From NCBI GenBank assembly GCA_038243605.1, contig JBBSQX010000001.1, positions 186,001 through 250,000 of the forward strand: 64,000 nucleotides of DNA, read 5' to 3'. Below, in pieces: positions 1-8,539 of this stretch. The notes under the pieces were generated by a model. The model did no database searches. It was given only the letters and a program-made list of their open reading frames with translations, and was not told where the DNA came from. Source of the DNA: Terrimesophilobacter sp038243605 (lineage in GTDB: Bacteria > Actinomycetota > Actinomycetes > Actinomycetales > Microbacteriaceae). Position numbers and translations under genes: made by a program. Position 1 is the stretch's first letter, and the number at the start of each line of letters is the position of its first letter.

Positions 1-67
1 TCATTTCTAAGATTCGGGCCCGGATGGGGTCAGCAAGATTGCGGAGTAAATGGCGCTGCGCTGGCAC
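1..67 (-). CDS. Partial ArsR-like transcriptional regulator, N-terminus only (runs off left edge)
   Basis: Reading leftward from 67 gives about 22 residues ending in LADPIRARILEM. That is the pattern of the first winged-helix segment of ArsR/SmtB-family repressors, which sense metals or other stress signals. A GTG at 65-67 is the only start I can place below the in-frame stop at 89-91, and no clear ribosome site precedes it. The gene would be divergent from the copper genes to the right, so a metal-responsive role is possible but not shown. The call rests on one short motif; the rest of the gene is outside the window. Confidence 0.45.
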   Translation of the reverse strand, partial: MPAQRHLLRNLADPIRARILEM

Positions 68-130
68 ACGCTGAAGGCGGAAGAAGTGTTAATCACTCAC
101 CACCGTCACCGTGAACCTAGACGGGCGAAA

Positions 131-349
131 TCACGTCCGGCTGATCGAGAGAGCAAGCAACGAAGGCGGCATCGAGGGTGCCACTGCTCCTACACGTTGT
201 GAAAGACTCTGCATCCTTTGCACGAACGGACGCCACGTAGCCGTGATCCGGGCAGCGCCTATGAGAAGGAGAGGCACCAGCAGCGCAATCGCGCATGTCG
301 CCGCCATCATGGAGTGATCTTGACCGCAGGGGCCCTGGCATGTTGCCAC
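131..349 (-). pseudogene. DUF6153-like small membrane protein, probably an N-terminally lost remnant
   Basis: The frame encodes 72 residues from a GTG at 349. It starts with a CxxxC stretch (CQGPCGQDHSMM), then one hydrophobic helix (about residues 14-34), a WRPF segment and an end in PPSLLALSISRT. From memory, the Cys pair, the His-Met-Met before a membrane helix and the PPSL...SISRT tail resemble the C-terminal half of DUF6153 proteins, which sit beside actinobacterial copper genes. Family members are roughly twice this length. Upstream the frame stays open only to a stop at 389-391 and has no ATG, so the N-terminal half seems lost or shifted. It could also be a short functional protein. 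Apart from this frame I see nothing convincing in 68-466. Confidence 0.4.
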
Positions 350-466
350 ATGACCCAGAGCGCCGGAGCCCTGGGCCGTCGAGTTAAATTATGCCAGAGT
401 GCGCGACTATCAGCAGTTTCAAAGACCTCGAATCTATCTTTGAGCCGAGCCAGAAGGAGCCTTCTC

Positions 467-748
467 ATGATGTTCGGAAATGGATACGGATCGGGATGGA
501 TGTGGCTGTGGGGATTGGTGGCGATTGCTGGTCTGCTGCTCCTCGTTTTCGTCATTGTGCGAGCAACCACCGGCGGGATTACGCGCAGTAGCGCTAGCGA
601 AGTTCAATCTGGTGTGGCCGCAGGAGTGGCAACGAGCACACCTCGTCAGATTCTGGAGGAGCGCTACGCCAAAGGCGAGTTGACGACGGACGAATATCGG
701 GAGCGCCTGTCGGTGCTTGGTGAGTCACCGCTCGGTAAGGATGGCTGA
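467..748 (+). CDS. SHOCT-domain small membrane protein
   Basis: A 93-residue protein. A glycine/tryptophan-rich start is followed by one membrane helix (about residues 14-32), a short linker, and a C-terminal SHOCT motif (ILEERYAKGELTTDEY, about 65-80). SHOCT domains are short two-helix oligomerisation modules often attached to membrane anchors; no enzymatic role is known. I chose the ATG at 467 because AGAAGGAG lies at 452-459 with 7 nt spacing; the open frame extends further upstream without support. Its stop overlaps the start of the multicopper oxidase gene (ATGA), so the two are translationally coupled and belong to the copper module. Confidence 0.85.
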   Translation: MMFGNGYGSGWMWLWGLVAIAGLLLLVFVIVRATTGGITRSSASEVQSGVAAGVATSTPRQILEERYAKGELTTDEYRERLSVLGESPLGKDG

Positions 749-2181
749 TGCAACCCATTAGCCGCCGAAGCGCTCTCCTGCTGGGCGGTGTTGGTGCTGC
801 TGGCGTGCTCGTCGGTTCAGCCGGTCTCCTTGCTGGTTGGATACCAAGTCCGGGCCCGGCTGCCGGAGACAAGTTCTTCGAACCTCACGCCCTGCGGAGC
901 GCGGGTGGAGTTTTGCAAACGCGCCTCACCTCCGCGGCAGGACCAGTTCATCTTGGCGGCCTCAACGCCACAGCTCTTACTTACAATGGCGGGATTCCCG
1001 GCCCTACCTTGTTCTTGCGGCCCGGAGATTTGCTCCGCGTAACCCTCGATAATCAGCTGAGCGACACCACCAATTTGCATGTGCACGGGTTGCACGTGTC
1101 GCCAGAGGGCAACAGCGACAACGTGCTTCTGGCTATTGAGCCGGGCACTGCCTTCGACTACGAGTACCAGCTGCCCCCGAATCATCCGCCAGGGGTGTAC
1201 TGGTATCACCCGCATCACCACGGCAACGTTGCCGATCAGGTGTTCGGTGGGCTATACGGGACCATCGTCGTGGAGGATAACGAGCCGCTTCCGGTAACTC
1301 GGGAGCGGGTTCTCGTCATCTCCGACATCACCCTGGATACTGGCGGAGAAGTTGTTGGCAGCTCACCCATGGATCGGATGATGGGAAGAGAAGGCGCCCT
1401 GGTGCTCGTGAACGGGCGAACTTCTCCGCATGTGACATCTCATCCTTCAACGCGGGAGCGGTGGCGCGTCGTCAACGCGTGTACGTCGCGGTACTTGAAA
1501 CTGCGACTCGATGGACAAGTCATGCACTTGCTGGGGATTGACTCTGGACGCTTTGCGATCCCGCAAGACGTGGAGGAAGTAGTGCTGGCGCCAGGCAACC
1601 GTGCGGACTTGCTCGTCACCATGATGGCTGGCCGGTCGGTTCTGCGCACGCTACCCGTCGATCGCGGCGGCATGGGGATGATGGGAGCCAGCGCCGCGTC
1701 CTCCAGCACCGACCTTCTCACGCTCGACGTCACGGGCGAAACGACGACAGACGCACTCCTTCCTCTGCCCGAGCAGGCGAGCTCACGAGATCTGCGAACC
1801 GAGCCGGTCACCGGTCGTAGGGAACTTACCTTCGACATGGGTATGACAATGGGCGCCGGAATGATGAGTTTCACCGTCGATGGGAAGCCATTCGACCACA
1901 CCAGGGTTGACACGGTTGTGCAAGCAGGGGCGATGGAGGAATGGACCCTGACCAATACGTCGCCGATGGATCATCCAATCCACTTGCACGTGTGGCCCAT
2001 GCAAATCATTGGTACTTCGCTGAGCGACCCTCCCCAGTGGCAGGACGTCGTCAACGTACCCGCCCTCAGTAGCGTGACGGTGCGTATCCCGTTCGAGGGT
2101 TTCACCGGCAAAACCGTCTACCATTGCCACATCCTCGACCACGAGGATGCCGGAATGATGGGCATCATCAATGTGCAGTGA
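748..2181 (+). CDS. Tat-exported multicopper oxidase
   Basis: A 477-residue periplasm- or cell-surface-directed oxidase, likely a CueO/laccase-type enzyme that oxidises Cu(I) to less toxic Cu(II). The N-terminus has a twin-arginine signal (SRRSALLLGGVGAAG). All four copper-ligand clusters are present: HVHGLH near residue 110, HPHHHG near 155, HPIHLHVWP near 411, and HCHILDHEDAGMM near 460, which supplies the type 1 Cys and the axial Met. Met-rich segments (GMGMMG, MGMTMGAGMM) in the C-terminal half fit copper handling. The ATG overlaps the SHOCT stop by one base. The neighbouring CopB ATPase supports a copper detoxification role; the exact substrate is inferred. Confidence 0.92.
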   Translation: MQPISRRSALLLGGVGAAGVLVGSAGLLAGWIPSPGPAAGDKFFEPHALRSAGGVLQTRLTSAAGPVHLGGLNATALTYNGGIPGPTLFLRPGDLLRVTLDNQLSDTTNLHVHGLHVSPEGNSDNVLLAIEPGTAFDYEYQLPPNHPPGVYWYHPHHHGNVADQVFGGLYGTIVVEDNEPLPVTRERVLVISDITLDTGGEVVGSSPMDRMMGREGALVLVNGRTSPHVTSHPSTRERWRVVNACTSRYLKLRLDGQVMHLLGIDSGRFAIPQDVEEVVLAPGNRADLLVTMMAGRSVLRTLPVDRGGMGMMGASAASSSTDLLTLDVTGETTTDALLPLPEQASSRDLRTEPVTGRRELTFDMGMTMGAGMMSFTVDGKPFDHTRVDTVVQAGAMEEWTLTNTSPMDHPIHLHVWPMQIIGTSLSDPPQWQDVVNVPALSSVTVRIPFEGFTGKTVYHCHILDHEDAGMMGIINVQ

Positions 2182-2218
2182 CGTGCTCAAAATTTGCCGT
2201 CATTTTGCTTCTCAGGGA

Positions 2219-2247
2219 TTGAATGATACCCCTGTGGGGTATAGGTT
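2219..2247 (+). promoter_or_regulatory. copB promoter with CsoR-like palindromic operator
   Basis: A -35 box TTGAAT (2219-2224) and a -10 box TAGGTT (2242-2247) are separated by exactly 17 nt. The spacer carries a perfect 7-bp inverted repeat, ATACCCC-TGT-GGGGTAT (2226-2242), which resembles CsoR operators (core TACCCC...GGGGTA). The predicted transcript start falls at the copB ATG (2254), so the mRNA would be leaderless. CsoR binding here would block RNA polymerase until Cu(I) releases it. No csoR gene lies in the window; the regulator identity is inferred. Confidence 0.75.
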
Positions 2248-2253
2248 AAGAGC

Positions 2254-4371
2254 ATGAGCGACAAGCGTATGCATAATGACAACCATCACGACACCGAGAA
2301 CGAGCCGGGCATGGGCCACGACGACGACTCGATCGGCACTCAGACTGTTGAACACTCTGGGCATAAAGAGTCCGAGCAGGAGGGGCACACAGAAGACACG
2401 GGTCACACGGGCCACGCAGACCATGTCGCGCAGTTCCGGCGACTGTTCTGGATCATGCTGGCGATTGCGGTCCCGGTTGTTGCCTTCAGCCCAATGTTCG
2501 CGAACCTGCTTGGTTACTCGCTTCCCAGCAACTTCGTCGTGACGTGGATTTCACCGGTTCTCGGAACGGTCATGTACGTGTGGGGCGGCAAACCGTTCCT
2601 CACCGGGGCTCTCTCCGAGATCCGTTCCCGCAAGCCGGGAATGATGCTCCTGATTGCGCTGGCTATTACGGTGGCCTTCCTTGCCTCGTGGGGGGCCAGT
2701 CTTGGACTTCTCGCGTCCGAGCTGGAGTTCTGGTGGGAGCTCGCCTTCCTGATAGTGATCATGCTGTTGGGGCATTGGATTGAGATGCGGTCGCTCGCGC
2801 AAACATCCACAGCTCTTGAATCGCTTGCTGCTCTGTTGCCAGATGAGGCGGAGCTCATTGACGGAGACGACATCCGCGTTGTCTCACCTGCGGATCTTCA
2901 TGTGGGCGATCTGGTCATCGTTCGCCCCGGCGGTCGAGTTCCCGCCGACGGCACGGTGACGGAGGGCACGGCGGATGTCGACGAGTCGATGATCACCGGA
3001 GAGTCGCGCACGGTCAGCCGTGGCCCTGGCGCCCAAGTTGTCGCGGGAACGGTCGCCACCGACACAGCTCTGCGAGTGGAGATAACAGCGGTAGGGGCAG
3101 ACACTGCCCTCGCTGGTATTCAGAAGCTGGTTTCTGAAGCGCAGAGTTCCTCCTCGCCCGCGCAACTCCTTGCCGACAAGGCTGCCGGCTGGTTGTTCTG
3201 GTTCGCCCTGGGTGCCGCGGTCATCACCGCCATCGTGTGGTCTCTGGTCGGCAGTCCGAACGATGCGATTGCGCGCACGATCACGGTGCTCGTTATCGCC
3301 TGCCCTCACGCCCTCGGGCTGGCAATCCCTCTGGTCGTTGCGATCTCGACCGAACGTGCAGCGAAGGCTGGCGTGCTCATTAAGGACCGGCTCGCGCTGG
3401 AAAGCATGCGCACCATCGACACCGTACTGTTCGACAAGACCGGCACGCTCACCAAGGGCGCACCCGTTGTCGTGCACGTCGCTGTGGTCGGTGGCACGAG
3501 CGAAGAAGATGTGCTCGGTTGGGCGGCCGCCGCAGAAGGCGACAGCGAGCATCCACTGGCACAAGCGATTGTTCGCGCAGCTCACGACCGCGAGATCTCA
3601 ACCCCATCGGCAACTGGCTTTCAGGCATCCGCCGGAATCGGCGTCACCGCCACCGTCAAGGATCGCAAAATTTCTGTGGGAGGCCCCTCTTTGCTGGCCA
3701 GCCACAAGGCAACTGCCATGGGTGAAACTGAGGTCTGGGCCAAGGACGGAGCCACCATCCTTCACGTACTCGAGAACGGTGAGGTCGTCGGCGCGATCGG
3801 GCTCGTCGATGAGGTTCGCGAGGAGTCTCTGCAGGCAGTGAGGGAGCTCCAATCGCGCGGTATTCAGGTCGTCATGATCACCGGGGATGCAGATGCAGTG
3901 GCGCAGTCCGTCGCCGCTGAGCTTGGTATCGATCGAGTATTTGCCGGCGTGCACCCGGAAGATAAGGCGGCGAAGGTTGCCGAATTGCAGCATGAGGGTC
4001 GAAAAGTCGCCATGGTCGGAGACGGTGTCAACGATGCCCCCGCGCTTGCCAAGGCGGATGTCGGCATTGCTATTGGGGCGGGCACGGATGTCGCGATCGC
4101 CTCCGCCGGTGTCATCTTGGCCAGTGACGACCCGCGTTCAGTTCTGTCCGTGATAGAGCTCTCCACGAAGAGTTACCGCAAGATGACGCAGAACCTTTGG
4201 TGGGCCGCTGGCTACAACCTGATCTCTGTTCCGCTCGCTGCCGGGGTACTTGCGCCGATCGGGTTCATTCTCCCCATGGAGGTCGGCGCACTTCTTATGT
4301 CGGCATCCACCGTTGTGGTTGCACTGAACGCGCAACTGCTTCGCCGGCTCGACCTGCGACCCAAAAACTAA
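2254..4371 (+). CDS. copB: Copper-exporting P1B-type ATPase (CopB-like, CPH motif)
   Basis: A 705-residue heavy-metal transporting ATPase of the inner membrane. It has a His/Asp/Glu-rich N-terminal tail (about residues 1-60, many H) in place of a CxxC HMA domain, the actuator motif TGES, the membrane metal motif CPH (C350-P-H352), the phosphorylation site DKTGT (D394), an HP dipeptide in SEHPLAQ, and the hinge GDGVNDAP. CPH instead of CPC marks the P1B-3/CopB subgroup, which handles Cu(II) or Cu(I)/Ag(I). It follows the multicopper oxidase by 72 nt but has its own promoter. Together they suggest oxidation and export of excess copper. Confidence 0.93.
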   Translation: MSDKRMHNDNHHDTENEPGMGHDDDSIGTQTVEHSGHKESEQEGHTEDTGHTGHADHVAQFRRLFWIMLAIAVPVVAFSPMFANLLGYSLPSNFVVTWISPVLGTVMYVWGGKPFLTGALSEIRSRKPGMMLLIALAITVAFLASWGASLGLLASELEFWWELAFLIVIMLLGHWIEMRSLAQTSTALESLAALLPDEAELIDGDDIRVVSPADLHVGDLVIVRPGGRVPADGTVTEGTADVDESMITGESRTVSRGPGAQVVAGTVATDTALRVEITAVGADTALAGIQKLVSEAQSSSSPAQLLADKAAGWLFWFALGAAVITAIVWSLVGSPNDAIARTITVLVIACPHALGLAIPLVVAISTERAAKAGVLIKDRLALESMRTIDTVLFDKTGTLTKGAPVVVHVAVVGGTSEEDVLGWAAAAEGDSEHPLAQAIVRAAHDREISTPSATGFQASAGIGVTATVKDRKISVGGPSLLASHKATAMGETEVWAKDGATILHVLENGEVVGAIGLVDEVREESLQAVRELQSRGIQVVMITGDADAVAQSVAAELGIDRVFAGVHPEDKAAKVAELQHEGRKVAMVGDGVNDAPALAKADVGIAIGAGTDVAIASAGVILASDDPRSVLSVIELSTKSYRKMTQNLWWAAGYNLISVPLAAGVLAPIGFILPMEVGALLMSASTVVVALNAQLLRRLDLRPKN

Positions 4372-4373
4372 GA

Positions 4374-4403
4374 AAACCGCTGACCCAAAAGGTTCAACGG
4401 TTT
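4374..4403 (+). terminator. Candidate terminator after copB
   Basis: AAACCG (4374-4379) pairs with CGGTTT (4398-4403). Inner TGACCC and GGTTCA can extend the stem with one mismatch around an AAAA loop. A short T-rich stretch (CCTTTGTCC) follows. It begins 3 nt after the copB stop and lies between convergent copB and tRNA-Leu, so it may serve both strands. Confidence 0.5.
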
Positions 4404-4428
4404 CCTTTGTCCTGAGACAGGACAGTCG

Positions 4429-4512
<84 letters not shown>

Positions 4513-4644
4513 AGCGTAGTGAGATTATCACAGCGCGGTGCTGTCGTGCGCTCCCTTATCTGGCCGACTCGCACTGGTTTCAGCTGGACGACGCTGTACG
4601 CCCAACCGCAGCGGCTAACATCTACACAGTAAGAAGGGAGATCC

Positions 4645-5373
4645 GTGGGCCTCTTAGACAGTTTTGAAAAAGGACTTGAGCGCGTCGTCAACGGCGCTTT
4701 CGCCAAGACCTTTAAGAGTGGACTCCAGCCCGTCGAGATCACTGCAGCCCTGCGGCGAGAACTTGACACCAAAGCGGCGATCGTGTCGCGCGAACGAATT
4801 CTGGTTCCCAATCAGTTCATTGTTCGCCTTGCAGCGCGAGATTACACGCGGATGACGGGGATCGGGCCTTCGCTCATCGACGAGTTGACGCAGCTGGTTC
4901 AGACTCACGCCACTGCCCAGCACTACCAGTTCGCGGGCGGGATCAGCATCAAGCTTGTCGAGGACCTCACTCTCACAGAGGGTGTTGTGCAGATCGACTC
5001 CACCAACGTCAAGGGTGAAATCTCCTGGACGCCGATTCTCGACATTGACGGGCAGCGCTACCCACTCACAAAATCGCACACCGTCATCGGCCGCGGCGCT
5101 GAGGCGGACATCACCGTCGACGACACCGGAACATCCCGCCGCCATGTCGAGATCTTGTGGGACGGCAAGCGTGCGCAGGTGAACGACCTTGGCTCCACCA
5201 ATGGTTCAAAATTGAACGGAGTTCCGGTGACAAAGGCCGCGCTTCCTGCCGACTCGGTGATTTCTATCGGCAGAACCCGTATCGTGTTCCGAGTGCTTGC
5301 CCAATCCGCATCGATCGACCAGTTCAACGACCTCCGCGTCGAGCGCCCCACGGACGGCGGTACTAGCTGGTGA
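4645..5373 (+). CDS. fhaA: FhaA: DUF3662 plus FHA domain protein
   Basis: A 242-residue cytoplasmic phosphothreonine-binding adaptor. Residues 1-120 match DUF3662 (opening LLDSFEKGLERVVNGAF), and a C-terminal FHA domain (about 150-235) carries VIGRG, SRRHVEI and the LGSTNGS signature. In mycobacteria FhaA binds phosphorylated MurJ and PknB-linked partners to tune peptidoglycan synthesis. The GTG start at 4645 has AGAAGGGAG four bases upstream. It is the first gene of the seven-gene growth-control operon that ends with pknB, and its stop overlaps the next start (GTGA). Confidence 0.92.
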   Translation: MGLLDSFEKGLERVVNGAFAKTFKSGLQPVEITAALRRELDTKAAIVSRERILVPNQFIVRLAARDYTRMTGIGPSLIDELTQLVQTHATAQHYQFAGGISIKLVEDLTLTEGVVQIDSTNVKGEISWTPILDIDGQRYPLTKSHTVIGRGAEADITVDDTGTSRRHVEILWDGKRAQVNDLGSTNGSKLNGVPVTKAALPADSVISIGRTRIVFRVLAQSASIDQFNDLRVERPTDGGTSW

Positions 5374-5876
5374 GTGAACTTACGCTGCTCGCGCTTCGGT
5401 TCGGTTTTCTTCTTGTGCTGTGGGCCTTCATTTTCGCCATCGTGTACGCACTGCGCTCCGACCTCTTCGGTCAACGTGTGCGGCGGATGCCGGCAGATGT
5501 GGCGCAAACCTCATCCTCAGCGCCTTCCGTTGAACCTCGTCCAGCGAGCAAGCCCTCCCGTGACGTCACGATCGCCAACCTCAACAATGCGAAGCGGCTC
5601 GTCATCACTTCTGGCGCAAAAGAGGGCCTCGAGATTCAGCTCACTGCCGAGCCGATTACCATCGGGCGCTCAGCAGAAAGTGGACTCGTCATTCGAGACG
5701 ATTACACATCGACCCATCATGCGCGTTTGTTTTTTTGGGGCGATAAGTGGGCCGTTCAAGACCTCGACTCCACGAACGGAACGTACCTCGACGACGCGCG
5801 GGTAACTGTGCCAACGCCTGTTCCGCTCAACACTCCGATCCGCATCGGTACAACCAGCTTCGAGCTGCGGGGCTAA
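5370..5876 (+). CDS. fhaB: FhaB: membrane-anchored FHA protein
   Basis: A 168-residue protein with one N-terminal membrane helix (about residues 8-27), a Pro/Ser-rich linker and a C-terminal FHA domain (about 85-165) with TIGRS, STHHARL and LDSTNGT. It is the homologue of mycobacterial FhaB/FipA, which docks kinase-phosphorylated division proteins at the membrane. GTG start overlapping the fhaA stop. Located directly before the phosphatase, as in other actinobacteria. Confidence 0.92.
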   Translation: MSELTLLALRFGFLLVLWAFIFAIVYALRSDLFGQRVRRMPADVAQTSSSAPSVEPRPASKPSRDVTIANLNNAKRLVITSGAKEGLEIQLTAEPITIGRSAESGLVIRDDYTSTHHARLFFWGDKWAVQDLDSTNGTYLDDARVTVPTPVPLNTPIRIGTTSFELRG

Positions 5877-5880
5877 CACA

Positions 5881-7125
5881 ATGCCACCCACAGGTAAGAG
5901 CGCTGCGGTATCGCACGTCGGCAAGGTCCGCGCCAATAATCAGGACTCCGGATACGCGGGCCGTCACCTCTTTCTTGTTGCGGATGGCATGGGCGGGCAC
6001 GCGGGTGGCGATGTCGCTTCCGCGATCGCGCTGAAGCGCGTCGTCGAAGCAGACGCTCTCTACTCCTCCCCGCAAGACGCTGAATTCGCTCTGGAGAGCG
6101 CCCTTCGCGCGGCGAATACAATGATCGCCGAAACCGTCTTCGATCACGCAGAACTCACCGGCATGGGAACAACGGTGAGCGCGATGGTGCGCGTCGAAGA
6201 CAAAATGGTCATCGCCCACATCGGTGACTCGCGCATCTACCTTTACCGCGCCGGAGTTCTCGAGCAGATCACCGCCGACCACACCTTCGTTCAACGCCTC
6301 GTCGACAGCGGCCGAATCACGCCGGAGGAGGCAGCGGTTCACCCTCGTCGGCACGTTCTCATGCGCGTGCTCGGCGACATCGACTCCTCTCCTGAGATCG
6401 ATACAGCAATACACGAAACGCGCCCTGGCGATCGCTGGCTGCTCTGCTCCGACGGGCTCAGTAGTTATCTCACCGACGAGAAAATTGCGGCAACGCTTAA
6501 GACGTTCACCGGAATCAAGGATGCCTGCAACCGGCTCGTGCGGGAAACACTCGACCAGGGAGCCCCCGACAACGTCACCATTGTGATGGTGGATGTGGGA
6601 GACGGCCCAGAGTCGGCATCCAGCCCGCCCCTCACTGTCGGCTCAGCTGCGCTGCCGTTGACCTACGAAGCAGAGAGCGCCCGCCGCGCCTTGCGGCTGC
6701 CGACCCTTCTGCTTCACCCGCTCAAGTCGACGCAACACGAAGATAGCCACTTCGAGCCCGAATCTGAGGAGTATCTCGACGAGCTCATTCTGGAAGACAA
6801 GAGGCGAGCGCTTCGACGGCGCATAACCTGGCTTGCCGGAATCGTGCTCATCATCGCCGCGATTATCGTCGGTCTTCTCTTTGGGTATCGCTGGACGCAG
6901 TCGCACTATTACGTTGGCGCAAACGGCGAAACTGTGGCCATCTATCAAGGAGTTCAGCAGGACTTGGGCCCCATTTCTCTGCACAGTGTCTACCAGCAAA
7001 CCAGTATCAAGCTAGAAGATTTGCGCGCGTACACTCGCTCCACTGTCGTGGACACCATCAGTGCGAAAGACCTCAACGACGCTCGCGAGATCATCGATCG
7101 ATTGGGCCGTTCGATTAATGACTAA
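5881..7125 (+). CDS. pstP: PP2C-family Ser/Thr phosphatase (PstP)
   Basis: A 414-residue membrane-bound phosphatase that reverses phosphorylation by the PknA/PknB kinases. The catalytic PPM domain covers about residues 1-240, with metal-ligand motifs DGMGGH and GDSRIYLYR and a late DNVT. A single membrane helix (about 319-337) separates it from a short extracytoplasmic tail. The ATG lies 4 nt after fhaB, and its end overlaps rodA by 8 nt. The layout is standard for this operon; the external tail is short, as in mycobacterial PstP. Confidence 0.94.
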   Translation: MPPTGKSAAVSHVGKVRANNQDSGYAGRHLFLVADGMGGHAGGDVASAIALKRVVEADALYSSPQDAEFALESALRAANTMIAETVFDHAELTGMGTTVSAMVRVEDKMVIAHIGDSRIYLYRAGVLEQITADHTFVQRLVDSGRITPEEAAVHPRRHVLMRVLGDIDSSPEIDTAIHETRPGDRWLLCSDGLSSYLTDEKIAATLKTFTGIKDACNRLVRETLDQGAPDNVTIVMVDVGDGPESASSPPLTVGSAALPLTYEAESARRALRLPTLLLHPLKSTQHEDSHFEPESEEYLDELILEDKRRALRRRITWLAGIVLIIAAIIVGLLFGYRWTQSHYYVGANGETVAIYQGVQQDLGPISLHSVYQQTSIKLEDLRAYTRSTVVDTISAKDLNDAREIIDRLGRSIND

Positions 7126-8539
7126 CGCGACGGCAAAGCTGACTCCAGAGAAACCTCCCTCTTCAGAGGAGGCCACCCCTCCCTCCTCACCCTTGCGGTT
7201 GCACGTTCACATTCCCGCAAAGATGCGCAACCTCGAGCTTCTGTTACTTGTGGTAGCTGTCGTTCTCAACGGTGCCGCCGTCATGCTCGTGCAACTTGGT
7301 GCGCTGGGTGAGATCCACACTGAGATCATTTGGCTTGGCGGGGTGTTGGCGCTGCTCGCCTTCGGGCTCCATATCGCTCTTCGTTTTGTCGCGCCAGAAG
7401 CAGACCCCTTCATCTTGCCCATCGCGACGCTGCTTAACGGCCTCGGCATCGCTGAGATCTATCGGCTCGATATAGCCGAGAAGCTCACCGGGTGGAGCGC
7501 CGACGGTACTCGACAGATCGCCTGGACCGCCATCGCGATGATCATTGCTCTCGCCGTGGTTGTCGTGTTTCGCAACCCTCGGGTTCTGCAGCGTTATCGC
7601 TACATCGCCATGTTCACGGGCATCGTTTTGCTGCTTCTGCCACTGCTGCCCGGTATTGGCAGCGAGCGTTTTGGCGCGCGGTTATGGTTGGATTTCGGCT
7701 TCTTCTCGTTCCAGCCTGGTGAACTCGCAAAGATTGCTCTCGCGGTCTTCTTCGCCGGGTATCTTGTTCAGGCTCGGGACAGCCTCTCTCTTGTGGGCAA
7801 GAAGTTCCTTGGAATGCGTTTTCCGCGAGCACGCGATCTCGGCCCGATCCTTGTTATTTGGGCTGCTGCCATGGTCGTGCTTATCGTGCAGAAGGACCTC
7901 GGGACTTCTCTTCTCTACTTCGGGCTGTTCCTTGTCATGATTTATGTTGCGACGGGAAGGCTGAGCTGGGTCGTACTTGGTCTCATACTTTTCGTCGGCG
8001 GGGCCTTTGCCGCGAGCCAAATTTTCAGCCACGTTGCGTCGCGTTTTCACGCCTGGCTCGACGCGTTTAACCCTGCCGTTTACGATGCAGTTGGTGGCAG
8101 CTACCAACTTGTTCAAGGGCTGTTCGGCCTGGCGCACGGCGGCCTTGTCGGCACGGGGCTCGGCGAAGGCCGACCGCAACTTGTTCCCTTGGCGCAGAGT
8201 GACTACATCATCGCGAGCCTCGGAGAAGAGCTCGGTCTGGGTGGCCTGTTCGCGATTCTCGCGCTGTACCTTATGTTCGTTTCCCGCGGAATGCGCATCG
8301 GTTTTGCCGGGCAGGATGACTTCGGCCGACTGCTGGCTGTCGGTTTATCCTTCGTGATCGCGCTGCAAGTCTTCATCGTCGTTGGCGGGGTGACGCGAGT
8401 AATTCCCCTCACCGGGCTCACAACACCATTTCTCGCGGCGGGTGGCTCATCTCTCGTGGCGAACTGGATCATTGTTGCGTTGCTCTTGCGTCTGTCCGAT
8501 TCTGTGCGTAATCAGCCGAGGCTGGTGATCGGCCCATGA
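7118..8539 (+). CDS. rodA: RodA/FtsW-family peptidoglycan glycosyltransferase
   Basis: A 473-residue polytopic membrane protein of the SEDS family, which polymerises lipid II glycan strands with a class B PBP partner. The N-terminal 35 residues are cytoplasmic and Pro/Ser/Glu-rich, then about ten membrane helices follow; SEDS signatures such as PGELAK, QKDLGT, GGSYQLVQGLF and GEELGL are present. I chose the ATG at 7118, which overlaps the pstP stop; the frame opens 19 codons earlier without ribosome site support. The stop overlaps the pbpA start (ATGA), which fits their joint action. Confidence 0.94.
   Translation: MTNATAKLTPEKPPSSEEATPPSSPLRLHVHIPAKMRNLELLLLVVAVVLNGAAVMLVQLGALGEIHTEIIWLGGVLALLAFGLHIALRFVAPEADPFILPIATLLNGLGIAEIYRLDIAEKLTGWSADGTRQIAWTAIAMIIALAVVVVFRNPRVLQRYRYIAMFTGIVLLLLPLLPGIGSERFGARLWLDFGFFSFQPGELAKIALAVFFAGYLVQARDSLSLVGKKFLGMRFPRARDLGPILVIWAAAMVVLIVQKDLGTSLLYFGLFLVMIYVATGRLSWVVLGLILFVGGAFAASQIFSHVASRFHAWLDAFNPAVYDAVGGSYQLVQGLFGLAHGGLVGTGLGEGRPQLVPLAQSDYIIASLGEELGLGGLFAILALYLMFVSRGMRIGFAGQDDFGRLLAVGLSFVIALQVFIVVGGVTRVIPLTGLTTPFLAAGGSSLVANWIIVALLLRLSDSVRNQPRLVIGP

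Noticed and set aside
218..466. Upstream extension of the SHOCT protein frame
   Set aside because: The extra 83 codons have low-complexity, Arg/Ser-rich content and no family match; a clear ribosome site stands before the ATG at 467.
2884..3585. 233-codon minus-strand frame opposite copB
   Set aside because: Shadow frame, no motif, no start signal.
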